64,000 bases of DNA, from NCBI GenBank assembly GCA_945641355.1, contig CALZEQ010000004.1:1-64000 (forward strand), in the 5' to 3' direction. The DNA comes from an uncultured Mediterranea sp. (GTDB taxonomy: Bacteria; Bacteroidota; Bacteroidia; Bacteroidales; Bacteroidaceae). The notes under the pieces are model-generated. The model saw only the letters and a list, made by a program, of their open reading frames with translations. It was not told the origin of the DNA and ran no database searches. Below, one piece after another: positions 48,095 to 57,668 of the stretch. The translations under genes and the position numbers were made by a program. Within the stretch, counting starts at the first letter, position 1, and each line of letters starts with the position of its first letter.

Positions 48095-48148
48095 GTCTAA
48101 TGAATAGGGTTATAGTGTATTCTCCTTCTCCATCATAGATCTTTCAGA

Positions 48149-48352
48149 TTACTTGCAAAGATAATTGGCCCAACGGTACTGGCGGGTCACGATGTTGAAC
48201 GTAATGACCAGCCAACCGATGGAACCGAGCATGAACATGATGTCGCGCAACGAGAAGCGACGGGCCTCAATCAGCAGCCACGACTCATAGCCCATATAGA
48301 CCGCGATACATACACTGGCCATGCAGCACAGAAAATAGATAAGTTTACGCAT
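48149..48352 (-). CDS. small two-helix membrane protein, paralogue A
   Basis: The 67-residue protein MRKLIYFLCCMASVCIAVYM and onward has two membrane segments and ends TRQYRWANYLCK. It has the same length and topology as the gene at 47891-48094, so the two probably arose by duplication. I chose the ATG at 48352 because the longer track ORF runs back over the end of purM and has no membrane-protein character before this point. The function is unknown. Confidence 0.7.
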   Translation of the reverse strand: MRKLIYFLCCMASVCIAVYMGYESWLLIEARRFSLRDIMFMLGSIGWLVITFNIVTRQYRWANYLCK

Positions 48353-48410
48353 ACTTGTAACTTGTAGCTCGTAGCTATAGAGCGGAAGATTTTCCGCCCC
48401 TACCGATAGC

Positions 48411-49580
48411 TCAATACACAAACTCCCCGAACTCACTCTTGATGACCAGCTCCTTCTTGTCGCTCTCCTCGATGCGACCGATGACCTGCGCGTCGATGTT
48501 GAAGATCTTCGAGATGGCAATCACCTCTTCGGCATGTTCGGGCGACAAATAGACTTCCAGGCGATGGCCCATGTTGAACACTTTGTACATCTCTGCCCAA
48601 TCTGTATCGCTCTGCTCCTTGATGGTGCGGAACAGGGGCGGTACGGGGAAAAGGTTGTCCTTGATGACACGGCAGTTGTCGCCTACAAAGTGCAGCACCT
48701 TGGTCTGTGCGCCACCGGAGCAATGCACCATGCCATGAATCTGCGGACGCAGGGCATCGAGCAGTTTCTTGACCACCGGGGCATAGGTGCGGGTAGGCGA
48801 CAGCACCAGCTTGCCTGCATCCAGCGGACTGCCCTCTACGGGATCGGTCAGCTTCAGTCCACCGCTGTACACCAGTTCATCGGGCACGGCCTTATCGAAA
48901 CTCTCCGGATACTTCTCGGCCAGGTACTTGGCAAACACATCGTGGCGGGCCGAGGTCAGTCCGTTGCTGCCCATGCCGCCGTTGTACTCTTTCTCGTAGG
49001 TAGCCTGTCCGTAGGATGCGAGGCCTACGATGACATCGCCCGGACGGATGTTGGCATTGTTGATGACATCACTGCGCTTCATGCGGCAGGTCACTGTACT
49101 GTCCACAATGATGGTGCGTACCAGGTCGCCCACGTCGGCCGTCTCGCCGCCGGTGGCATATACGCCTACGCCCATCTCACGCAGTTCGGCCAGCAGTTCG
49201 TCCGTACCGTTGATGATGGCGGAAATCACCTCTCCCGGCACCAGCAGTTTGTTGCGTCCGATGGTGGAAGAGACCAGGATATTGTCCACGGCTCCCACAC
49301 AAAGCAGGTCATCAATGTTCATGATGAGTGCATCTTGTGCGATGCCTTTCCATACGCTCAGGTCGCCCGTCTCCTTCCAATACATATAGGCCAGGCTCGA
49401 TTTGGTGCCTGCGCCGTCGGCGTGCATGATGTTGCAATACTCGGGGTCACCTCCCAGAATGTCGGGAATGATTTTGCAGAAGGCTTGCGGGAAAATGCCT
49501 TTGTCGATGTTCTTGATGGCGTTGTGCACATCCTCTTTCGATGCGCTTACACCACGCATCATGTATCGTTGGTTACTCAT
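48411..49580 (-). CDS. purM: phosphoribosylformylglycinamidine cyclo-ligase (AIR synthetase)
   Basis: The 389-residue ATP-dependent enzyme forms aminoimidazole ribonucleotide in purine synthesis. Visible motifs are DILGGDPEYCNIMHADGAGTKSSLAYMYW, the ELREMGVGVYATGGETADVGDLV core and HCSGGAQTKVLHF near the C-terminus. It has the somewhat longer Bacteroidota form. The start MSNQRYMMRG at 49580 fits the family, and a TATATTTG box is 31 bases upstream. It heads the run purM, two small membrane proteins, prfA, pyrF. Confidence 0.93.
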   Translation of the reverse strand: MSNQRYMMRGVSASKEDVHNAIKNIDKGIFPQAFCKIIPDILGGDPEYCNIMHADGAGTKSSLAYMYWKETGDLSVWKGIAQDALIMNIDDLLCVGAVDNILVSSTIGRNKLLVPGEVISAIINGTDELLAELREMGVGVYATGGETADVGDLVRTIIVDSTVTCRMKRSDVINNANIRPGDVIVGLASYGQATYEKEYNGGMGSNGLTSARHDVFAKYLAEKYPESFDKAVPDELVYSGGLKLTDPVEGSPLDAGKLVLSPTRTYAPVVKKLLDALRPQIHGMVHCSGGAQTKVLHFVGDNCRVIKDNLFPVPPLFRTIKEQSDTDWAEMYKVFNMGHRLEVYLSPEHAEEVIAISKIFNIDAQVIGRIEESDKKELVIKSEFGEFVY

Positions 49581-49610
49581 GAGTTGAAAGTTTATATTCC
49601 ATTGATTCCG

Positions 49611-49618
49611 CAAATATA
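49611..49618 (-). promoter_or_regulatory. -7 box upstream of purM
   Basis: On the minus strand this reads TATATTTG, 31 bases before the purM start at 49580. The track start at 49613 lies inside it. Confidence 0.6.
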
Positions 49619-50140
49619 CAGCTATTTTTTCAGATTCCCGTACACCGTATTTATTTATTTCAATTTGATTGGTTGTCCGAAAGCTACTGTGACGGACGCA
49701 AAGCGAACGATGAACGACCCGGCAGCAGACAAGTGCTGCACATTTACGCTATCTATTATTTTCGCCGAAGTCCATCCGGAACTTGGTTCAGCCCTATCCT
49801 TAGGTTGAACGGTAACTAAGTATACGACTGAAACAAACTAAGAACAGGACTGAAAGGACATCTGCCTACAAGCGCTCTCGTCCGGCGAAGGAGGGGAAGG
49901 CACTCGCAGTACCTTCCCGGGGAGATGAAAAGAGGAGCCGACAGGTTGAAAAAAGATTCAAAACGGTGCGACAATTGTCCCATGACACAATTTTACACCG
50001 ATTATAAACTATTTTAACAGGAGGTAGAAAGCTGTAAATGAACATGTTTAAACTTCGGAATCGAGCCCCGGAAGGCTGCTGTCGGCCGGGCGCGAAGTGA
50101 GATTTTAATAACTAACTTTTTTAATCTTAATTTATTTACG
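49619..50140. other. gene-free leader region upstream of susC
   Basis: This 520-base stretch has no convincing ORF. The minus-strand frame at 50014-50223 is a shadow. There is no sigma, anti-sigma or hybrid two-component gene next to the SusC gene, so regulation of the locus is not visible here. An inverted AATTGTCCCATGACACAATT-like motif near 49970 could be a control site. The susC transcript probably has a long leader. Confidence 0.5.
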
Positions 50141-53100
50141 ATGAAGATACGAAAGATCTTTAATTGTATGGACAGACTGAGAGGCTCTGTAGCCTTTGTC
50201 GTCAGTTTGTTGCTTTGCCTCAATGCGCAACTGCTCTTTGCGCAAGGTATTCATGTAAAAGGTGTGGTAAACGATGCACTTGGCCCGGTGATTGGTGCCA
50301 GTGTCGTTGAAAAAGGCAACACAGGTAACGGTACCATTACCGACATTGACGGTAATTTCTCGCTTCAGGTACCTGCCAATGCCACCATCGTGATTAGTTT
50401 CATTGGTTATAAGACGCAAGAGATTCCTGTGAACGGGCAGAAATCGCTTACCGTACAACTGGTTGAAGACAGCGAAATGCTGGAAGAGGTAGTGGTTGTA
50501 GGTTACGGTACGATGCGTAAGAAGGACCTGACCGGTTCGGTTGTACAAATCAATCCGGACAAGATTGCCGACCAGAATCCCGGTTCTGTACAAGACCTGT
50601 TGCGTGGTACGCCCGGTCTGCAGATCGGTTTCGATTCATCGGCCAAGGGCAGCGGTGCTTCCATCCAGCTGCGCGGTCAGAACTCTCTGTATACCGAAGG
50701 CAGTCATAACTCTCCGCTCATCATCCTCGACGGTATGGCCTTCAACGGCGAACTCTCTGAAATCAACCCCGATGACATCGGTCAGATTGACGTGCTGAAA
50801 GATGCCTCTTCGGCTGCCATCTACGGTGCCAAGGCTGCCAGCGGTGTGCTGATCATCACGACCAAGAAGGGTAAGGAAGGCAAGCCGACCATCAACGTCA
50901 GCGCCAATTTGGCTGCCAACACCAAATCTGCTTACCGCGACGTGTTCAGCCCGTCAGAGTACATGACCTACCGCGAAGACTGGTTCAAGGCTACGACATA
51001 CGGCTACGATGCCAACGGCAATTGGGGATATTACGGTGTAGAGAGCGGTGTTCCTGCCGGCTACTACGACCACTACAGCAACCTGTCGAAATATGGCATC
51101 ACCAGCGACCAGTGAGCCAGCACAGGCGCCAAGACGCTGGCTGCCGGTGAAAGCCTCGAATCGCTGTACGCATGTCGTATGGGTCTGGATGCCGATGCCG
51201 CTCTGGTAATGGCGAACTACCTGGCCGGACGTACCTATAACTGGGAAGACGCTACGTTCCGCACGGGCTTCAACCAAGACTACAACGCCAGCATTTCGGG
51301 TGCTACCGACAAGGTGAACTACTACCTGAGTTTCGGCTACCTGAGAAACCAAGGCGCCATCCAAGGCGATGACTATCATGCTTTCCGTTCGAACATGAAG
51401 CTGAATGCCAAGATTGCCGACTGGCTGGAGGTAGGTGCCAACATCAACTTCCAGGACCGCAGCGATGAGTCCAACCCCGTTCCACTGGGCAGCAACTACT
51501 GGGACAACAACCAGCTGCGCGAATCGCCCTACGAACTGCGTTATGATGAGGATGGCAACGAACTGCAATATCCGCGTAGCGGCAACCCCACCAATGGCGG
51601 TTACAACTACCACTTCAACGTGCAGTACGAGGATCTGGAGAAGGGTTACACCACATTGAATACCATCTTCAACGCCAAGGTGACGCTGCCTTTGGGCATC
51701 ACTTATCAGTTCAACATCGCTCCGCGCTTCCAGTGGTTCTACGACCGCTACTTCATGTCGTCCGAACTGCCGGGTAGCGTAGCCTCCCAACGCGGTGTCA
51801 ACCGCAACAGTTCGAAGACGTTTGACTGGTCGCTCAACAACACCCTGACCTGGGAGAAGTTCTTCGACAAGCACCACTTCACCGTGACGCTGGTACAAGA
51901 GGCCGAGGAGAACCGCTACTGGTACGACCAAATCTATGCCCGCAACATCACGCCGACCGATGCCCTAGGCTTCCACTACGTCAGCGGTGCCACAATGAGC
52001 CAGAGTTCTATCTACACCAGTGACACGCACGATACAGCGGCTGCCTACCTGGGCCGTGTATTCTATGGCTACAACGACCGCTATATGCTGACGGCTACGG
52101 TACGCCGCGACGGTTACTCCGCCTTCGGTTCCAACAACCCGTGGGCTACCTTCTGGTCACTCGGCGGCAGCTGGGTATTCTCGGAAGAGAAGTTTGTAGA
52201 TCTGCCCTGGCTGAACACCGGTAAACTGCGTGTATCGTACGGTACGAACGGTAACCGCTCACTGGCCAATACCTACCTGGCCCTCTCCGACCTGACCGAT
52301 GGCGGTGTAATGGGATATTACGCCAACGGTACACCGGTCGTCATCCAGGCTCTGCAGATCAACCGTCTGGGCAACCCCAACCTGGAGTGGGAAAAGACAA
52401 CTGCCTACAACGTAGGTCTGGACTTCGCCGTCCTTGACTATCGCCTGACCGGTAGCGTGGAATGGTACTTCAAGAAAACGCACGATATGATCATGAACCA
52501 GCGTCTGCCTAACTTCACCGGATTCAGCAGCATCACCACCAACCTGGGTGAGGTGACCAACTCCGGTATCGAAATCACGTTGAACTCACGCAACATCGAC
52601 CGTCCCAACTTTACGTGGAACACCACATTGGGCTTCTCATACAACAAGAACCGTATCAATCACCTCTACTATGAGTACGACGAGAACGGCAAGGAAATCA
52701 ACGATACCGACAACGGATGGTACATAGGCCACCCCGTAGGTGAAATTTGGTATTGGGAGACCGACGGCATCTGGCAGCTGGACGAAGCAGCCGAGGCTGC
52801 CAAGGTGAACCAGAAGCCGGGTGACCCGAAGGTAATCAACCACTATACGGCCGACGACAAGGCTGACGGCACACCCGTCTACAACGACAACGACAAGGTC
52901 TATCTGGGCACTACCAATCCTCCCATCTACTGGAACATGCGCCACGATTTCACCTTCTTCAAGAACTGGACATTCGCCTTCTCCATGTACTCATACATGG
53001 GTCACAAGAGCCTTTCCAGCGATTATCTGAACGGCGACAACTCGGGTTCGATGTTCACCAACACATGCAACACCTACAAGAAAGAGTATTGGACACCCGA

Positions 53101-53377
53101 CAATCCGACCAATGACTATGCCCGCCTGAACGCAGTAGGCCCCAGCGGCTGTACCGGTGTAATGAAGCTCTACAACCGCAGCTTCGTCCGCCTGGACAAC
53201 ATCACCATCGGCTACACACTGCCCAAGAAGCTGACACAGAAGTTCATGATCGACCGTGTTCACCTCACAGCAGGTATCAACAACGTACTTACCATCGACA
53301 GTTGGGAATATGGCGACCCCGAAACAGGTGGCTTTGCCAACCGTCAGTTCCAATTTGGTATCAATGTCACACTCTAA
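50141..53377 (+). pseudogene. SusC-like TonB-dependent receptor, interrupted by TGA
   Basis: One continuous frame of 1078 residues is split by a TGA at 51113-51115 (codon 325) into two track ORFs. The protein has a signal peptide (VVSLLLCLNAQLLFAQ), a carboxypeptidase-like domain (GVVNDALGPVIGASVVEKGN), the SusC motif LEEVVVVGYGTMRKKDLTGS, a plug and the barrel ending ANRQFQFGINVTL. The sequence across the stop reads ITSDQ-stop-ASTGAKTLAAGESL, which fits a Trp codon TGG changed to TGA. Everything else looks intact, so the loss is recent, or the base is a sequencing error. Confidence 0.85.
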
Positions 53378-53392
53378 AAACGTAAATTCACT

Positions 53393-55411
53393 ATGAAACA
53401 GTATATACACATTTTGTATAGAGGCAGTGTCGTGATGGCCGCTGCAGCTGCAATGACGGCCTGCTCCGACTCTTTCCTCAAGCAGGACCCGCTCTCTTTC
53501 TACGAACCTACCACCACCTACTCCACCGAAGCCGGTCTGCAGTCGGCACTGACCATGTGCGACAAGCAGCTGAAGACCTACATCCTCGACGGAAACTGGA
53601 ACAACGTAGGTCTGGCCACCAACTACTATCTGTCTGACGTGGGTATGTATGCCAAGACGGATATGGGTGGCGGTTTCCAGGACAACTTCGATGCAAAGCT
53701 TACTCCCACATCGGGTATGGCTTCCGGAGGTGACGGCAACTACATGCAACGCTTCTGGGATCAGGGCTTCAGTGCCGTCAAGTATGCCAACTCCGTACTC
53801 TCCTATCTGGATCAGGTAGAGGGGCTGAGCGATGAAATCCGCAATGCCTACAAGGGACGTGCCTATTTCCACAGAGCCTATGCATACTACAACCTGACAC
53901 TACAGTTCGGTGACATTCCTCTGATCACCAAACTGATGACCGTACCCAAGCAGGACTACACATCGACCAGCAAGGAGGCCATCTTCCAGATGCTGGTACA
54001 CGACCTGGAGTTTGCAGCCCAATACGTTCCCTCCCAGCGAGACATGACCTATCTGGGCATGGTGAACCAGGAGGCTTGCATGCACCTGCTCATCAAGTGC
54101 TACCTGGTGACAGGCGACTATGCCAAGGCTGAATCCGTAGCTACCGATCTGATCAACAACCACGGTCTGAAACTGATGACCGAGCCCTTCGGTACCTGGC
54201 AGCCCTCGGGCAACGAACAGACCTGGAAGGTAACCCGTAACGTTGTATGGGACTTGCACCGCACCATCAACGTATGCAATGCCGAAAACAAGGAGCTGAT
54301 TATGCCTATCATCAACTCCAACGACCAGAACTTCACCTGCTACAACATCATGCGCGCCAACTTTGCACACTGGAGCAACAGCGTGATCCGCGACCCTCAC
54401 GGTCTGGGAGGCCCCGGTTCCAACTATGCCCGCAACAGTGCCGACTACGATCCAGAACTTGACTGGGTACGTGTAGCCGGCCGTGGCATCGGCCTGAACC
54501 GTACCTCGTACCACTACAACAAGACCATTTGGTCATACGACGGCGAAACCGACTGGCAAGACCTCCGTTACAACCGCGAGGTGGGCAACTGGATGGAGAT
54601 GGAAGACTTTAAGTACAATAACCCGGCCTCAGACTTCTATGGCCAGAACTACCGTCTCTATGCCGACGAAGACTACATCAAGGATGGACAGGTGGTTGTA
54701 CGCAAGGGCGATATCCTCTGCTCCGACACCATCCGCAGCTGGTATCCTACTCCACTCTACCAGCTCTACATCCTCGATGCCGTAGCCGAAGCCGACCTGA
54801 GTGCCAACCAGTTCCAGGGTGCCCAAGGCGTGGGTTGCAACGGCGACATGTATCTGTTCCGTCTGGCAGAGACCTACCTGCTTCGCGCCGAAGCCCGCTT
54901 CTACCAAGGCAAGAGTGCTGAAGCTGCCGAAGATGTCAACGCCATCCGTCGTCGTGCCAACGCCAAGAAGATGTATACCACAGTCACCATCGGCGACATC
55001 ATGGACGAACGTGCCCGCGAACTTTATATGGAAGAGTTCCGTCAGGCCGAAATGGTCCGCGTCTCCTGGTGTCTGGCCAAGAGCGGCAAGCCCGACGAAT
55101 GGGGCAACACCTACGACCTCAACACATGGGACAAGCAGGAAGGTACTGACTTGAGCGGTGGCAGCTACTGGTACAAGCGTTGTACAACTTACAACGTATT
55201 CAACCAGGATTATGGCCGCGGTGCACAAGGTAGCCAAACTTTCGAATACAAGATCAACAAGCATAACCTTTTCTGGCCGGTTCCTAATTCTGCCATCACA
55301 GCCAACAACAAGGCTGAGCTGCGTCAGAACTATGGATACGACGGCTACAGCGACAACATTCCGATGTGGACTAACTGGGAAGATGCTGTTGCAGACGAAG
55401 ACAAGTACTAA
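53393..55411 (+). CDS. SusD-like surface glycan-binding lipoprotein
   Basis: The 672-residue lipoprotein (lipobox MTACSDSF) belongs to the RagB/SusD family, which caps the SusC channel at the outer membrane and helps import oligosaccharides. Visible parts are SFLKQDPLSFYEPTTTYSTEAGL at the start, a TPR-like region (IRNAYKGRAYFHRAYAYYNL), and LAETYLLRAEARFYQGKSAEAAEDVNAIRRRA near the end. It begins 15 bases after susC, and a terminator follows, so susC-susD form a two-gene unit. Confidence 0.95.
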   Translation: MKQYIHILYRGSVVMAAAAAMTACSDSFLKQDPLSFYEPTTTYSTEAGLQSALTMCDKQLKTYILDGNWNNVGLATNYYLSDVGMYAKTDMGGGFQDNFDAKLTPTSGMASGGDGNYMQRFWDQGFSAVKYANSVLSYLDQVEGLSDEIRNAYKGRAYFHRAYAYYNLTLQFGDIPLITKLMTVPKQDYTSTSKEAIFQMLVHDLEFAAQYVPSQRDMTYLGMVNQEACMHLLIKCYLVTGDYAKAESVATDLINNHGLKLMTEPFGTWQPSGNEQTWKVTRNVVWDLHRTINVCNAENKELIMPIINSNDQNFTCYNIMRANFAHWSNSVIRDPHGLGGPGSNYARNSADYDPELDWVRVAGRGIGLNRTSYHYNKTIWSYDGETDWQDLRYNREVGNWMEMEDFKYNNPASDFYGQNYRLYADEDYIKDGQVVVRKGDILCSDTIRSWYPTPLYQLYILDAVAEADLSANQFQGAQGVGCNGDMYLFRLAETYLLRAEARFYQGKSAEAAEDVNAIRRRANAKKMYTTVTIGDIMDERARELYMEEFRQAEMVRVSWCLAKSGKPDEWGNTYDLNTWDKQEGTDLSGGSYWYKRCTTYNVFNQDYGRGAQGSQTFEYKINKHNLFWPVPNSAITANNKAELRQNYGYDGYSDNIPMWTNWEDAVADEDKY

Positions 55412-55448
55412 TTGAGGTGTTAGTTTAAGGTAAAAGGATGAGTAATGA

Positions 55449-55483
55449 GGGCAGTCCGGCCGGCGGGTCGGGCTGCCTTTTTC
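55449..55483 (+). terminator. terminator after susD
   Basis: GGGCAGTCCGG and TCGGGCTGCC pair across a short loop with G-T wobbles, followed by TTTTTC. Confidence 0.75.
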
Positions 55484-55558
55484 GTTATTTCTCGCTGATT
55501 TGAACGATTTGTGTACCATTTTGAGCTAATTATTATAATGGAATGGAAGAGAAAACTG

Positions 55559-55566
55559 TACCTTTG
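55559..55566 (+). promoter_or_regulatory. -7 box upstream of the DUF2264 gene
   Basis: TACCTTTG fits TAnnTTTG, 27 bases before the start at 55594. It lies inside the longer track ORF from 55543, which is therefore not used. Confidence 0.6.
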
Positions 55567-55593
55567 CATCAAGAGAAAACAAATCTGATTGCC

Positions 55594-57612
55594 ATGAACA
55601 AAATCATTCTATGCTTAGGGCTGCTGCTGGGCACGCTGCCCGCTCTGTCTGCCCGTCCTTTGTGTCCGCCGGACGACGAGGGACAAGGCAATATCTTCGT
55701 GTTGCAAAATCCCGATTACAAACGCAGTCCCTACACCGGCATGACCCGACGCCACTGGATAGAGGCCGCGGAATATTTGCTGAAGGGTGCCTTCGGATAC
55801 ATCCATGCGCTGGACGACCAGATGGACTTTCCCAAACAGCTGGACAAGACCTATCCGCACAATGAGAACGAGGCATCCGTCGCCAGGCTGGAAGGGCTGG
55901 CACGTACACTCTTTGTGGCAGCCCCACTGCTGCGCGAAAACCCAGACCTGACCCTGAATGGCATCCGCGTGGCCGACTATTACCGCCACCAGCTGGTAAG
56001 CCTATCCAATCCGAAGAGCCGTAGCTACATTCCCCATCGTACAGGCGGCCCCAGCCAGACGTTGCTGGAGCTGGGTTCGCTGGCCATCTCACTGAAGGCT
56101 GCACAACCGGTACTATGGGATGTATTGACACCCCTGCAACGCGACGAACTGGCTGCTACGATGCTGAGCTACGGAGACGGGCCTACCATCGGCTCCAACT
56201 GGATGTTTTTCAATGTCTTCATCCTGAGCTTTCTGAAGGACCAAGGATATGAAGTGAACGAGAACTACCTGCGAGAGAACCTGACCAAACTGCTGGACCG
56301 CTATCGGGGCGAAGGATGGTACAACGACGCTCCAGCTTACGATTATTACAGCATGTGGGCCTATCAGACCTATGGTCCGCTTTGGGCAGAGCTGTTCGGC
56401 AAGAAGCAGTTTCCCGACCTGGCAGCCCGTTTCTTGCAGAACCAACACGACCTGGTGGACAACTATCCCTATATGTTCAACCGGGACGGACAGATGAACA
56501 TGTGGGGACGCAGCATCTGCTACCGCTTTGCCTGTGTGTCGCCCCTCCCTTTCCTGGAGTACGACTCAAGCGGAAAGGTCAATTACGGATGGATGCGTCG
56601 CATCGCCTCCAGTTCCCTGTTGCAGTTTATCGAACGGCCCGACTTCCTGATGGACGGTGTGCCTACCATGGGCTACTACGGTCCCTTCGCTCCGGCTGTT
56701 CAAATCTATAGCTGTCGCGGCAGCGTCTACTGGTGTGGGAAAGCCTTTTTGGGATTGCTTCTACCTGAAGAATCGGCCTACTGGAGTGCCGTAGAGAACA
56801 ACGGCCCCTGGGAAAAAGAGTTGAAGACCGGGACGGTCTATCACAAGTTCCAGCCGGCAACCAATCTGTTGATTACCGACTATCCCAACTGTGGTGGAGC
56901 GGAAATGCGCTCCTGGTGTCACGAGAAGGTGGCCGACGACTGGCAGAAGTTCCGCAGTTCAGAAAATTACAACAAGCTGGCCTACCATACTGAATTTCCC
57001 TGGATGGCAGATGGTCCTTCGGGAGAGATCTCCATGAACTATGGTACCTTGAACGCACAAGGCCGGTGGGAGGTGCTGCGCCTCTATACGTTCCGCAGCT
57101 TTGAACAGGGCATCTATCGGCGCGATGCTGTATTGGAAAGCGACAGCGAGGTAAGGTATCAACTGGCCGACATCTGTCTGCCCGACGGTGTGTTGCGGAT
57201 AGACAAGGTGAGCGTGCCTCGCGCTACCGACATCCGTCTGGGCAGTTATTCCCTCCCTTTGCAGGGACGCCCCTTTGCCGAAAGCGAATGCAACAACCGG
57301 AACGGACGCCTGCTTGACAATGGCGACTATCAACTGGCCCTATTGCCACTGGCCGGTTGGGAACAATGCTACTCACTACAGCCGAAGGGACTGCATCCTG
57401 CTACCGACGAGTGTGCCTTGCTGCAATGCTCCGCCCACGTGGAGAACTGCCGCATCTTCGTCACCCTGCAGCTCTGGAAAAAGATGAAACGAGGCAAAGG
57501 TTTCACAAAGAAAGAGCTGAACCCAGTCAAGTCACTTACGATTTCACCCGACCAGAAGACGGTGACCGTCGTACTGGCTGACAACGAAACGAAGAGCGTC
57601 ACATTCGAATGA
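55594..57612 (+). CDS. DUF2264 (GH154-type) glycosidase
   Basis: The 672-residue exported protein has a signal peptide ([16 protein letters not shown]) and the DUF2264 fold, an (alpha/alpha)6 barrel with [22 protein letters not shown] and [30 protein letters not shown] beta-sheet part follows ([27 protein letters not shown]). To my knowledge this family was named GH154 after a Bacteroides beta-glucuronidase acting on arabinogalactan; the match to this gene is by family, not by tested activity. A separate promoter starts this three-gene run. Confidence 0.85.
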   Translation: MNKIILCLGLLLGTLPALSARPLCPPDDEGQGNIFVLQNPDYKRSPYTGMTRRHWIEAAEYLLKGAFGYIHALDDQMDFPKQLDKTYPHNENEASVARLEGLARTLFVAAPLLRENPDLTLNGIRVADYYRHQLVSLSNPKSRSYIPHRTGGPSQTLLELGSLAISLKAAQPVLWDVLTPLQRDELAATMLSYGDGPTIGSNWMFFNVFILSFLKDQGYEVNENYLRENLTKLLDRYRGEGWYNDAPAYDYYSMWAYQTYGPLWAELFGKKQFPDLAARFLQNQHDLVDNYPYMFNRDGQMNMWGRSICYRFACVSPLPFLEYDSSGKVNYGWMRRIASSSLLQFIERPDFLMDGVPTMGYYGPFAPAVQIYSCRGSVYWCGKAFLGLLLPEESAYWSAVENNGPWEKELKTGTVYHKFQPATNLLITDYPNCGGAEMRSWCHEKVADDWQKFRSSENYNKLAYHTEFPWMADGPSGEISMNYGTLNAQGRWEVLRLYTFRSFEQGIYRRDAVLESDSEVRYQLADICLPDGVLRIDKVSVPRATDIRLGSYSLPLQGRPFAESECNNRNGRLLDNGDYQLALLPLAGWEQCYSLQPKGLHPATDECALLQCSAHVENCRIFVTLQLWKKMKRGKGFTKKELNPVKSLTISPDQKTVTVVLADNETKSVTFE

Positions 57613-57668
57613 CATTCGAACGGCATCCGAACCGATTAACGAACGAATTAACCTACAAAGAGACTCAC

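Noticed and set aside
51113-51115. TGA in susC read as selenocysteine or recoded Trp
   Set aside because: No selenocysteine insertion hairpin is apparent after the codon, and TGA serves as a stop in neighbouring genes such as tyrA-side and glycosidase ORFs; a nonsense mutation is simpler.
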